Shown: piece after piece, positions 1-6,583 of the stretch
Numbering within the stretch: the stretch's first letter is position 1
Layout: each line of letters starts with the position of its first letter
From: an uncultured Actinomycetes bacterium
GTDB taxonomy: Bacteria; Actinomycetota; Actinomycetes; Nanopelagicales; Nanopelagicaceae
Reading direction: 5' to 3'
NCBI GenBank assembly: GCA_903921405.1
Contig: CAIXPV010000134.1
Coordinates: 1 to 12,262 of the forward strand
Length of the DNA: 12,262 nt
The notes under the pieces: model-generated
Databases searched by the model: none
What the model saw: only the letters and a program-made list of their open reading frames with translations
What the model was told of the DNA's origin: nothing
Translations under genes and position numbers: made by a program

Positions 1-282
1 TGCCCACCAGTAAATTCCACCTGATGTCGGATAGGCAGAGGCGAGCTCTGACATACAAAAACCAATAATGAGAATGAATAGCGAGATGATCGGCCAGCCG
101 ATTGAGATTGCAACGGGGCCGCCGTTATTCCATGCCTGGGCAAAGGTTGTGAAGCAACCGGCCAAGATGGAGATAATCGAGAAAGAGATTGCGAAGTTTG
201 AGAAACCAGACCAGCTACGGTTTAGCTCTTGTTTGTATCCAAGCTCTGCTAAACGTTTTTCGTCGTCATTTGTGATTGCCAA
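1..282 (-). CDS. APC-superfamily amino acid permease, N-terminal part (cut by window start)
   Basis: This is an integral membrane secondary transporter that probably takes up an amino acid or amine. Reading the minus strand from a TTG at 282-280 gives 94 open codons that run off the window. The N-terminus has a short hydrophilic tail followed by LGYKQELNRSWSGFSNFAIS (residues 14-33), the characteristic entry into TM1 of the amino acid/choline/GABA branch of the APC superfamily. TM1 continues to about residue 50. TM2 lies at about 58-77, followed by the SELASAYPTSGGIYWWA segment (residues 78-94), also typical. The TTG start is supported by a very strong Shine-Dalgarno sequence six bases upstream and by the position of the family's N-terminus. 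Family members have roughly 500 residues, so about 80 percent lies outside. The gene is divergent from the glutamine amidotransferase at 360. The family call is firm; the substrate is unknown. Confidence 0.9.
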   Translation of the reverse strand, partial: MAITNDDEKRLAELGYKQELNRSWSGFSNFAISFSIISILAGCFTTFAQAWNNGGPVAISIGWPIISLFILIIGFCMSELASAYPTSGGIYWWA

Positions 283-359
283 GATGTACTCCTCCTTGAG
301 ACTCTGGGGTAACCTTTCTACCTCATAGTGTGACTTAAGCGATAGGGGTTTGACTCAGA
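283..359. promoter_or_regulatory. Divergent intergenic region, permease / amidotransferase
   Basis: These 77 bases must hold the promoters of both divergent genes. On the plus strand a TAGTGT hexamer (326-331) could be a -10 box for the amidotransferase. TTGAGA (295-300) resembles a -35 box but pairs properly only with the poor TACCTC (319-324). I found no convincing -10 box for the permease on the minus strand. The amidotransferase has only a weak, distant AGGGG (344-348) ahead of its ATG. Confidence 0.4.
289..297 (-). promoter_or_regulatory. Strong Shine-Dalgarno of the permease gene
   Basis: On the minus strand the bases read AAGGAGGAG, then a six-base spacer, then TTG. This is the best ribosome binding site in the window. 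It decides the non-ATG start at 282. Confidence 0.8.
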
Positions 360-1100
360 ATGTGCCGATTAATGGGCTACGTGTCGCCAGCCAAAACCTC
401 TTTTCCAGCGCTAGTAGGAGATGAATTTTCAGATTTTGTGGCGTTGTCCTCGGTTCATTGCGATGGGTGGGGGTTGTCAACTGTGGATAAATCCGGTGCC
501 CATACCGTGCTTGAGAAGAAGGTCGAATCTGCGGCGACAAGTGCCAGCTTTGATACAACCGTTGCCAGCAATAGCGCCGATGGTGCATTGCTGCACTTGC
601 GCTGGGCCACTAAGGGACTATCTATTAGCGAAAACAATACGCACCCATTTATGTATGGAGACTATTCGTTTATTCACAATGGGTCGATTTTTCCTCCTGA
701 TGCAATAGCGCCCTTTATAGATCCACACTATGCACCATTGATTATTGGTGACACAGACAGTGAGCGATATTTCTATCTTGTGATGACTGAAATTGATAAG
801 CATGGCTTAATCGAAGGAATTAAATCCGCTCTTACAATAATAAAAGCTCATGGAGATACAACAAGTCTTAACTGCATGATTATGAACCGTGAATATTTTG
901 TGACCGTCAGTGAGCACAACACACTAAGAAAGCCTGACTGGGCGCCGGATGATTATTACGAGATTAAGTATCTATCTACACCAGAAGGCGTCCTGTTCGC
1001 CTCAAGTGGCTGGAATCAACCTGGGTGGTCCACACTAGAAAACCACCACGCCGCCATTGTGAACCGTTCTACCTTTGAGATGGAAGTTATTGCCCTCTAA
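360..1100 (+). CDS. Class II glutamine amidotransferase (YafJ/EgtC/Dug3-type)
   Basis: This is a predicted cytoplasmic Ntn-type amidohydrolase that cleaves the gamma-amide or a gamma-glutamyl bond. Cys2 becomes the N-terminal nucleophile after Met removal (MCRLMGY). Other class II GATase motifs are HCDGWG (33-38), HLRWAT (79-84), NTHPF (93-97), FIHNG (104-108) and GDTDSE (130-135). The length of 246 residues fits the stand-alone YafJ/EgtC-like family and leaves no room for a synthase domain. The start is fixed because the nucleophile must be residue 2. No ergothioneine genes are nearby, so EgtC itself is not supported. It lies divergent from an amino acid permease and 21 nt before miaB, and could be co-transcribed with miaB. 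The family is certain; the substrate is not known. Confidence 0.88.
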   Translation: MCRLMGYVSPAKTSFPALVGDEFSDFVALSSVHCDGWGLSTVDKSGAHTVLEKKVESAATSASFDTTVASNSADGALLHLRWATKGLSISENNTHPFMYGDYSFIHNGSIFPPDAIAPFIDPHYAPLIIGDTDSERYFYLVMTEIDKHGLIEGIKSALTIIKAHGDTTSLNCMIMNREYFVTVSEHNTLRKPDWAPDDYYEIKYLSTPEGVLFASSGWNQPGWSTLENHHAAIVNRSTFEMEVIAL

Positions 1101-1109
1101 ATAAGGCCC

Positions 1110-1115
1110 TACGAT
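1110..1115 (+). promoter_or_regulatory. Candidate leaderless -10 box of miaB
   Basis: TACGAT fits TANNNT and ends six bases before the miaB ATG. That would place the transcription start at or next to the A of the ATG. The only Shine-Dalgarno-like bases (AAGG, 1103-1106) are 15 nt from the ATG, which is too far. No clear -35 box is visible. Confidence 0.45.
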
Positions 1116-1121
1116 TAGCCC

Positions 1122-2543
1122 ATGACGCGCACTTACACAGTCCAGACCTATGGCTGTCAGATGAATGTGCACGACTCTGAACGAATCGCAGGCTTGTTAG
1201 ATGAAGCTGGTTACATTCCAGCAGCTGAAGGCGTTCAAGCCGACATCGTCGTATTTAATACCTGTGCAGTTCGAGAAAATGCCGACAATAAGTTGTATGG
1301 AAATCTAAGCTTTTTAGCTCCAATAAAGAAAGCCAATCCATTAATGCAGATCGCCGTGGGTGGATGCTTAGCCCAAAAAGATCAGGCGACTATCCTTAAA
1401 AAAGCCCCTTATGTAGATGTCGTCTTTGGCACTCACAACGTAGGTTCACTTCCCGTCTTATTAGAGCGCGCACGCATCGAGGAAGAGTCTCAGATTGAAA
1501 TTCTCGAGTCCCTAGAACACTTTCCTTCAACCTTACCGGCAAGGCGGTTATCGGCTTTTTCATCCTGGGTTTCAGTCTCGGTTGGCTGCAATAACACGTG
1601 CACATTTTGTATTGTTCCAACGTTGCGCGGCATTGAAAAAGATCGATCGGCAGTCGATATTCTTGCCGAAGTCCGCGCACTAGTTGATCAAGGCGTTATC
1701 GAAATTACATTGTTAGGTCAAAATGTAAATGCGTATGGTGTGGATTTTAATGACCGTCAAGCATTTGCCAATCTGCTGCGCGAATGCGGGAAAGTTGATG
1801 GCCTAGAACGAGTTCGTTTTATGTCACCGCATCCGCGTGATTTTACGGATGATGTGATTGATGCAATGGCGCAAACACCTAATGTCATGCCCCACTTGCA
1901 TATGCCACTGCAATCTGGCTCAAATGCAATTCTTCAGACAATGCGCCGCTCCTATCGCACCGATAGATATTTGGGAATTCTCGATCGCGTCCGAACTGCG
2001 ATGCCACATGCATCGATTACTACGGACATCATCGTTGGTTTTCCGGGGGAGACAGAGGCCGATTTTCAAGCCACGCTAGATTTATGTAGCCAAGCAAGAT
2101 TTGCAGCGGCATATACCTATCAGTATTCAATTCGCCCAGGAACACCCGCTGCAACGATGCCTGATCAAGTACCAGCTGATGTTGTTGGAGAGCGCTATAC
2201 CCGCTTACACAATCACCAACAAGAAATTTCTCTGTCAGTGAATAAAGAAGCTGTTGGTAAGAGTTTCAAAGTTCTCGTGGGCGACTATGAAGGACGCCGC
2301 GATGAAGCTCAGGCCCGACTCACTGGTCGTAGCGAGGATTTCCGCCTAGTTCATTTTGATAATGCTGCACTTGCTCGCCCAGGAGATGAAGTAGATGTGG
2401 TTATCACTGATGCGTCGGCACATTATTTAATCGGAACCCCTGGAGCAGTTCGTGCAACGCGCGGTGGCGATTCACATGAACTGCGCACCAAAGAGACGGC
2501 GGCTAAGGTGACAATGCTCGGAATGCCGGCAATTTCTAGATGA
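1122..2543 (+). CDS. miaB: tRNA-2-methylthio-N6-dimethylallyladenosine synthase MiaB
   Basis: This radical-SAM methylthiotransferase converts i6A37 to ms2i6A37 in tRNAs that read codons starting with U. It carries two [4Fe-4S] clusters. The UPF0004 domain supplies Cys12 (YGCQMN), Cys48 (NTCAVRENA) and Cys82 (GGCLAQ). The radical SAM motif CNNTCTFC supplies Cys156, Cys160 and Cys163. A substrate-binding TRAM domain covers about 375-440, followed by the short polar C-terminal tail often seen in Actinobacteria. The length of 473 residues is normal. ATNTCAVRENA-type wording around Cys48 favours MiaB over RimO or MtaB, as does the fact that the stop overlaps the start of miaA, whose product makes its substrate. 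The start ATG directly precedes the conserved first beta-strand. All key residues are intact. Confidence 0.96.
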   Translation: MTRTYTVQTYGCQMNVHDSERIAGLLDEAGYIPAAEGVQADIVVFNTCAVRENADNKLYGNLSFLAPIKKANPLMQIAVGGCLAQKDQATILKKAPYVDVVFGTHNVGSLPVLLERARIEEESQIEILESLEHFPSTLPARRLSAFSSWVSVSVGCNNTCTFCIVPTLRGIEKDRSAVDILAEVRALVDQGVIEITLLGQNVNAYGVDFNDRQAFANLLRECGKVDGLERVRFMSPHPRDFTDDVIDAMAQTPNVMPHLHMPLQSGSNAILQTMRRSYRTDRYLGILDRVRTAMPHASITTDIIVGFPGETEADFQATLDLCSQARFAAAYTYQYSIRPGTPAATMPDQVPADVVGERYTRLHNHQQEISLSVNKEAVGKSFKVLVGDYEGRRDEAQARLTGRSEDFRLVHFDNAALARPGDEVDVVITDASAHYLIGTPGAVRATRGGDSHELRTKETAAKVTMLGMPAISR

Positions 2544-3445
2544 GCATTATTGTTATATGCGGTGCTACTGCCACAGGTAAGAGCGATTTAGCAATAGCCC
2601 TTGCACAGCGATTTGATGGCGAGATTATTAACGCGGATTCCATGCAGATATATAAAGGCATGGATATCGGTACAGCTAAATTGAGTGTGGATGAGCGACA
2701 AGGAGTCCGCCATCATTTACTAGATGTCTTAGATGTCAATCAGGACTCAACGGTGGCTTGGTATCAAGAGGAGGCACGAGCAGCCATTGGTGACATTGAA
2801 TCGCGAGGAAAACGTCCCGTTATTGTGGGTGGCACAGGGCTTTACATTAAATCGATTCTAGACGAACTTAACTTTCCAGATACTGATCCATTAGTACGAC
2901 AGAGTTTAGAGATTGAGTTGGAAAGAATCGGACTTAATGCCATGTTCGAAAGGTTGGAAAAGTTAGATCCAGCTGCGGCAATCGCAATTGATAGAGCAAA
3001 TGCTCGTCGAGTTATTCGCGCTTTAGAAGTAATTGAAATAACAGGTAAGCCTTTCACTGCAAACCTACCGCGAGAAGAGAGCACTCGATATCCCGATGCG
3101 CGCCAATTCGGTTTAGTGATGGATCGCGAGAGTCTGGATGTACGAATAAGCGCCCGAGTAGATCGCATGTGGGAGCAAGGCTTTGTTGCCGAGGTCCAGT
3201 CACTTCTCGCCGCTGGCATTACCGATGCACGAACCGCCCAGTTAGCGTTGGGTTACTCGCAGATCATTGCTTTTCTGCAAGGTCGAATGACTGAAGAACA
3301 GGCGCGAGAAGACACCAAGCGTGCAACTAGACAATATGCGCGCAGACAAGAGACGTGGTTCTCACGGGATGCGCGTATCACATGGATTTCACCAGTTCAG
3401 GAACGATTTGAGACCGTGCTAAATCACTTAGAGAAGATAAACTGA
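2540..3445 (+). CDS. miaA: tRNA dimethylallyltransferase MiaA
   Basis: MiaA transfers the dimethylallyl group of DMAPP to N6 of A37 in UNN-decoding tRNAs. It is the step before MiaB. The P-loop GATATGKS lies at residues 8-15, followed by the NADSMQIYKGMDIGTAK block (31-47), GGTGLYIKS (97-105), DRANARRVIRALE (151-163), ALGYSQ (236-241) and the C-terminal TRQYARRQETWF region (263-274). The 301-residue length is normal. The start overlaps the miaB stop as ATGA (2540-2543), so translation is probably coupled and the two enzymes are made together. No independent Shine-Dalgarno is obvious. dapF begins five bases after its stop. Nothing is missing or unusual in the protein. Confidence 0.96.
   Translation: MSIIVICGATATGKSDLAIALAQRFDGEIINADSMQIYKGMDIGTAKLSVDERQGVRHHLLDVLDVNQDSTVAWYQEEARAAIGDIESRGKRPVIVGGTGLYIKSILDELNFPDTDPLVRQSLEIELERIGLNAMFERLEKLDPAAAIAIDRANARRVIRALEVIEITGKPFTANLPREESTRYPDARQFGLVMDRESLDVRISARVDRMWEQGFVAEVQSLLAAGITDARTAQLALGYSQIIAFLQGRMTEEQAREDTKRATRQYARRQETWFSRDARITWISPVQERFETVLNHLEKIN
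3438..3443 (+). promoter_or_regulatory. Candidate leaderless -10 box of dapF, inside the end of miaA
   Basis: TAAACT fits TANNNT, overlaps the last miaA codon and the T of its TGA stop, and ends seven bases before the dapF ATG. The nearest purine-rich sequence (GAGAAG, 3431-3436) is 14 nt from the ATG and unlikely to act as a ribosome binding site. dapF may therefore be transcribed independently as a leaderless mRNA as well as by readthrough. Confidence 0.4.
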
Positions 3446-3450
3446 ACTCA

Positions 3451-4248
3451 ATGATTGCAACCTATGGACACGGTACTGAAAATGATTTCGTACTGGTCTT
3501 TGACCCTGAAGACATTCACTCGATAACAACTGCCCAAACAGCGGCAATTTGTAATCGAACCACAGGAATTGGTGCGGATGGCTTGATTCGCATTGTTAAA
3601 AGGGATGGCAAATGGTTTATGGACTATCGCAACGCTGATGGTTCACTTGCTGAAATGTGCGGAAATGGAATCCGCGTTATGGCACGCTACTTAGTGGAGC
3701 GTGGACATGTTCCTGAAGGTATTTTTGCAATTAACACGCGAGATGGTTTGAAGCATCTTCGAGTACCCATGACTGGAGATATCTCGGTAAATATGGGCCA
3801 AGTCAGCGATGAAGGCGAAGCTATTACTGCCGCAACAAACGGTCATATTTGGAATGGTTATAACATCAGTGTGGGCAATCCCCACGCCGTTGTTTTTGTC
3901 GATGACATGAGTCAGGTGGGGCCTATGAACGAAGCGCCAGTTGTGCGGCCACGCGATTCATATCCTGAGGGAGTCAATGTTGAGTTTGTACAAATCACTG
4001 GTGACCACGAAGTTGCGATGCGCGTATATGAACGTGGAAGTGGCGAGACTCGTTCGTGCGGAACTGGAACATGCGCAGTAGCACTTGCCGCAGTACTTCA
4101 TAGCAAGGAGGGCTTACCTGCAAGGTGGTTTATCAACCCACCGGGTGGCCGTCTTGAGGTATCGATAGATGCACATTCAAATGCAACGCTGATTGGCCCT
4201 GCAGTTCTCGTTAAAGATGTAGATATAACGGAGTTTCTCCTTGCCTAA
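3451..4248 (+). CDS. dapF: Diaminopimelate epimerase DapF
   Basis: DapF interconverts LL- and meso-diaminopimelate without a cofactor. It supplies the peptidoglycan cross-linking amino acid and the lysine precursor. The two catalytic cysteines are visible: Cys70 in MCGNGIR and Cys203 in SCGTGTCA. The N-terminal GHGTENDFV (6-14), NADGSLAEMCGNG (61-73) and GNPHAVVFV (142-150) are signature segments. The 265 residues fall slightly below the usual 270-290, but both halves of the pseudo-dimeric fold are present. The start is the only ATG that places the GHGTENDF motif correctly. It sits five bases after miaA, and its last eight bases overlap hflX. The miaA-dapF-hflX order is standard in Actinobacteria. 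Confidence 0.96.
   Translation: MIATYGHGTENDFVLVFDPEDIHSITTAQTAAICNRTTGIGADGLIRIVKRDGKWFMDYRNADGSLAEMCGNGIRVMARYLVERGHVPEGIFAINTRDGLKHLRVPMTGDISVNMGQVSDEGEAITAATNGHIWNGYNISVGNPHAVVFVDDMSQVGPMNEAPVVRPRDSYPEGVNVEFVQITGDHEVAMRVYERGSGETRSCGTGTCAVALAAVLHSKEGLPARWFINPPGGRLEVSIDAHSNATLIGPAVLVKDVDITEFLLA
4230..4233 (+). promoter_or_regulatory. Shine-Dalgarno of hflX within dapF
   Basis: GGAG lies seven bases before TTG 4241, inside the end of dapF. It supports the TTG start and an eight-base overlap. Without it one would move the start to the ATG at about 4280. Confidence 0.55.
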
Positions 4249-5707
4249 GAATCCACCTGGTGATGAATTCGAAGCTTTAATGCGCGAGAGCGCCCGAGTA
4301 GCCGCCGAATATGATTCTGGAGAAATTGACGAGCTAGTTGATCCGACCCAAGAGCTTTCTGAGCGCCATGCACTTCGTCGCGTCAAAGGTTTCTCAACCG
4401 AACTGCAAGATATTTCCGAGGCAGAGTATCGACAGTTACAACTTGAACGCGTAGTGCTGGTTGGTGTTTGGACTGAGGGAACATCGTTGATGGCTGAAAA
4501 CTCTTTAGCTGAACTCAAAGCTTTAGCCGAAACTGCAGGATCAGAAGTCTTAGAAGGTTTAATTCAGCGTCGCGATAAACCAGATCCTGCTACTTATATT
4601 GGCTCTGGAAAAGTCGAAGAACTGCGCCAAGTAGTTATCGCAACGGGGGCAGATACGGTTATTTGCGATGGAGAACTTTCACCCTCGCAACTTCGCCAGT
4701 TGGAAGATAAAGTTAAAGTTAAAGTTGTCGATAGAACTGCATTAATTCTCGACATTTTTGCCCAGCACGCGAAAAGTAAAGAGGGCAAGGCTCAAGTTGA
4801 GTTGGCACAGATTGCTTATCTGCTTCCACGTTTGCGAGGATGGGGTGATTCCTTATCTCGTCAGGTCGGCGGACGCGCTGCAGGCGGTGCTGGTATTGGT
4901 GGACGCGGTCCAGGTGAAACTAAGATCGAAACAGATCGCCGCCGAATTCGCGACAAGATGGCAAAGCTTCGCCGTGAGATCGCAGAAATGAAAGTCTCAC
5001 GAGATACCAAGCGACAAGAGCGCAAGCGATTTAATATCCCCTCAGTTGCTATCGCTGGATATACAAATGCTGGAAAATCATCTCTTCTTAATCGCCTGAC
5101 AGATGCGGGCGTCTTGGTTGAAAATGCGCTTTTTGCAACGCTTGATCCAACGGTTCGAAAATCTTCAACGAGTGATGGACGTGTTTATACATTAACTGAC
5201 ACCGTTGGATTCGTCCGTCACCTGCCACATCAATTAATCGATGCCTTTAAATCAACGCTAGAAGAAGTAGCTGGCGCAGATGTGATCGTTCATGTTGTTG
5301 ATGGATCACATTCAGATCCATTTGAACAGATTCGCGCAGTGCGTGAAGTAATCACTGAAATCGGTGGGGGAGATATCCCGGAAATCATCGCAGTTAATAA
5401 GGTAGATATCGCAGATCCGCAGACCGTCATGGATATTTTGCGTAAAGAGCCCAATAGTTTTGCATTTTCAGTTAGAACAGGTTTTGGGGTGGCAGCACTT
5501 GTCCATGCCATTGAAAGTTCGCTGCCTCGTCCAAGCATCGAAATCAAAACGATCATCGCGTATGACCGTGGAGATTTGATTCACGCTATCCATGAGCACG
5601 GGGAGATCTTTTCCGAGGAGTATGTGGCAGAGGGCACAGCAATTCACGCCCGAGTTGACGCGGGACTAGCTCAGGCGATAGACATCGCCCAGGTGAGGGG
5701 GGAATAA
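4241..5707 (+). CDS. hflX: Ribosome-associated GTPase HflX
   Basis: HflX is a cytoplasmic GTPase that binds the 50S subunit. In characterised members it splits or rescues stalled or hibernating 70S ribosomes. An HflX N-terminal domain spans about 65-200 with VVLVGVWTEG (71-80). The family-specific glycine-rich GRGPGETKIETDRRR lies at 221-235, then a coiled linker, then the G domain: G1 GYTNAGKS (273-280), G3 DTVG (320-323), G4 NKVD (386-389) and a G5-like FSVRTGFG (409-416). A long acidic N-terminal extension (1-65) is usual in actinobacterial HflX. At 488 residues it is full length. The TTG start has a spaced GGAG and overlaps dapF by 8 nt. A triple AAAGTT tandem (4709-4726) encodes KVKVKV in the N-terminal domain. 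The stop codon lies in a small inverted repeat. Confidence 0.95.
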   Translation: MPKNPPGDEFEALMRESARVAAEYDSGEIDELVDPTQELSERHALRRVKGFSTELQDISEAEYRQLQLERVVLVGVWTEGTSLMAENSLAELKALAETAGSEVLEGLIQRRDKPDPATYIGSGKVEELRQVVIATGADTVICDGELSPSQLRQLEDKVKVKVVDRTALILDIFAQHAKSKEGKAQVELAQIAYLLPRLRGWGDSLSRQVGGRAAGGAGIGGRGPGETKIETDRRRIRDKMAKLRREIAEMKVSRDTKRQERKRFNIPSVAIAGYTNAGKSSLLNRLTDAGVLVENALFATLDPTVRKSSTSDGRVYTLTDTVGFVRHLPHQLIDAFKSTLEEVAGADVIVHVVDGSHSDPFEQIRAVREVITEIGGGDIPEIIAVNKVDIADPQTVMDILRKEPNSFAFSVRTGFGVAALVHAIESSLPRPSIEIKTIIAYDRGDLIHAIHEHGEIFSEEYVAEGTAIHARVDAGLAQAIDIAQVRGE

Positions 5708-5728
5708 CCCCGACACGCCGCGGGTTAT
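5704..5728. terminator. Weak hairpin at the hflX stop
   Basis: ATAACCC (5704-5710) and GGGTTAT (5722-5728) form a perfect 7-bp stem around an 11-nt loop, and the stem includes the hflX TAA stop. No T-tract follows (the next bases are ATCAACTAG), so a classical intrinsic terminator is not supported. It may be a U-less terminator or a 3' mRNA stabiliser. It is the only hairpin of this kind I noticed in the intergenic gaps. Confidence 0.35.
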
Positions 5729-5825
5729 ATCAACTAGTTCGGCCTCAATAGGTCATGATGCGCCCGCAGGGAAAGAGAATTGTTGGTCAGCGAAATATCT
5801 AGGTAATGGAAAAGAGGTGAGAGCA
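5708..5825. other. Longest non-coding gap (118 bp) between hflX and the DUF4193 gene
   Basis: Apart from the hairpin half and the DUF4193 ribosome binding site, this gap holds a perfect 8-bp palindrome AACTAGTT (5732-5739) and a 15-codon ORF (5755-5802). I see no -10 box of TANNNT form on the plus strand. The best AT-rich candidates are TATATC (5726) and TATCTA (5796), with no paired -35 box. The DUF4193 promoter should lie here but cannot be placed with confidence. Confidence 0.5.
5813..5820 (+). promoter_or_regulatory. Ribosome binding site that fixes the DUF4193 start
   Basis: AGAGGTGA ends five bases before GTG 5826. A GTG at 5817, three codons upstream in frame, lies inside this site. 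The downstream GTG is therefore the likely start, and it also gives the family's usual MATDYD N-terminus. Confidence 0.65.
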
Positions 5826-6122
5826 GTGGCAACAGATTACGACACTCCCAGAAAAACTGATGAAGAACTCCACGAAGAGTCGTTAGAAGAGTTAAAAGCC
5901 AAACGTGTCGATGCTCAATCCGGTCAAATAGATGTTGACGAAGCAGAGGCCGCCGAGACTCTGGAACTTCCTGGTGCAGATTTATCAGGTGAAGAGTTAA
6001 CTGTTCGTGTAGTTCCAAAACAGGTCGATGAGTTCACTTGCTCTCGCTGTTTCTTGGTTCATCACATTACTCAACTTGCTAAAGGTGAGGGCGCTAAGGC
6101 CGTTTGTAAAGAGTGCAACTAA
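5826..6122 (+). CDS. DUF4193 family zinc-ribbon protein
   Basis: This is a small cytoplasmic protein of unknown function, conserved in Actinobacteria. The 98 residues have two parts. The acidic N-terminal half begins MATDYDTPRK and contains DVDEAEAAE and LPGADLSGEEL, a recognisable family signature. The C-terminal part has two CxxC pairs, Cys72/Cys75 (CSRC) and Cys94/Cys97 (CKEC), that should bind one zinc in a ribbon-like knuckle. A spaced ribosome binding site and the family N-terminus support the GTG start. The TAA stop shares bases with the TAG stop of the convergent DUF3093 gene. This gene commonly neighbours DUF3093 and dut in Actinobacteria. A zinc-dependent nucleic-acid or protein contact is plausible but is inference. 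Confidence 0.9.
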   Translation: MATDYDTPRKTDEELHEESLEELKAKRVDAQSGQIDVDEAEAAETLELPGADLSGEELTVRVVPKQVDEFTCSRCFLVHHITQLAKGEGAKAVCKECN

Positions 6123-6559
6123 GCTTTTAACGAATTAAGCAGTTGTGCTAACTCTTGACTCTTCTTACTTGTAATTAGCCAGTAAGGCGTTGAATCTCGA
6201 ATGTCATTGAGCTCAACTTTTACGCCATGTGCATTCCAAAAACGAATTGCTAGAAATGCCGATGGATTGGCATCGCGCGTACGAATTCTTTTCATGTCAT
6301 CGGTACTCAACGAAATCGTTGCATCTAGATACTCAAGCTCGATATGAGCATTGCCAACTCTGAGTTCGACCTCATCGACCTCAATGACTAAGGCCGACTT
6401 CACAGCAAGGATTACTAAGAGCCCCGATAGCGCACACACAGCGATCAGCGCTGGGAGATCACCTAGTGAGACCCAGATAGACATAACGAAGGATAAGAAG
6501 AAGAGATAGATCAGAGATAAGAGCCACAGTGGCATACGGATCACTTCTCGGTATCGCAT
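6119..6559 (-). CDS. DUF3093 family membrane protein
   Basis: This uncharacterised membrane protein has 146 residues. The N-terminal YREVIRMPLW (3-12) matches the family opening, followed by two hydrophobic helices at about 10-30 and 36-54. The rest is a hydrophilic, probably beta-rich cytoplasmic domain with alternating charged and aliphatic residues (VIEVDEVELRVG, 58-69) and TPYWLITSKK near the end, resembling a small membrane-anchored PH-like domain. That fold comparison is by eye only. The start has no Shine-Dalgarno, but a TANNNT box lies seven bases upstream. It is convergent with and overlaps the DUF4193 gene by four bases, and is divergent from the thioesterase gene. The DUF assignment is fairly secure; the function is unknown. 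Confidence 0.82.
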   Translation of the reverse strand: MRYREVIRMPLWLLSLIYLFFLSFVMSIWVSLGDLPALIAVCALSGLLVILAVKSALVIEVDEVELRVGNAHIELEYLDATISLSTDDMKRIRTRDANPSAFLAIRFWNAHGVKVELNDIRDSTPYWLITSKKSQELAQLLNSLKA

Positions 6560-6566
6560 AGGCGTT

Positions 6567-6572
6567 ACCGTA
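6567..6572 (-). promoter_or_regulatory. Candidate leaderless -10 box of the DUF3093 gene
   Basis: On the minus strand TACGGT is followed by AACGCCT and then ATG, giving a seven-base spacer. No Shine-Dalgarno precedes the ATG. The box lies in the 30-bp gap shared with the thioesterase gene. Confidence 0.5.
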
Positions 6573-6577
6573 TCGGA

Positions 6578-6583
6578 TAGGCT
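6578..6583 (+). promoter_or_regulatory. Candidate leaderless -10 box of the thioesterase operon
   Basis: TAGGCT is followed by TACATT and then ATG, giving a six-base spacer. The same hexamer stands ahead of the methyltransferase gene at 9575. A GGATAGG-like purine run (6575-6581) could alternatively serve as a poor Shine-Dalgarno, so leaderless initiation is likely but not certain. Confidence 0.45.

Noticed and set aside
68..328. Plus-strand 86-codon open frame at the window start
   Set aside because: It lies antisense to the APC permease, whose minus-strand frame has a clear family signature and a strong ribosome binding site. The plus frame has no recognisable domain.
360..1100. Horizontal transfer of the amidotransferase, judged by ATA codons
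   Set aside because: The gene has several ATA codons, but miaA, a core gene, has a similar number, so the signal does not stand out.
2842..3219. Minus-strand 125-codon open frame inside miaA
   Set aside because: It is a shadow of miaA in a genome with few stops in that frame. Its translation is low-complexity Arg/Ser-rich with no ribosome binding site or family motif.
5704..5728. Classical intrinsic terminator after hflX
   Set aside because: The stem is only 7 bp and no T-tract follows. It is kept only as a weak hairpin.
5817..5825. GTG 5817 as an upstream start for the DUF4193 gene
   Set aside because: It lies inside the ribosome binding site of GTG 5826 and adds three residues before the conserved MATDYD N-terminus.
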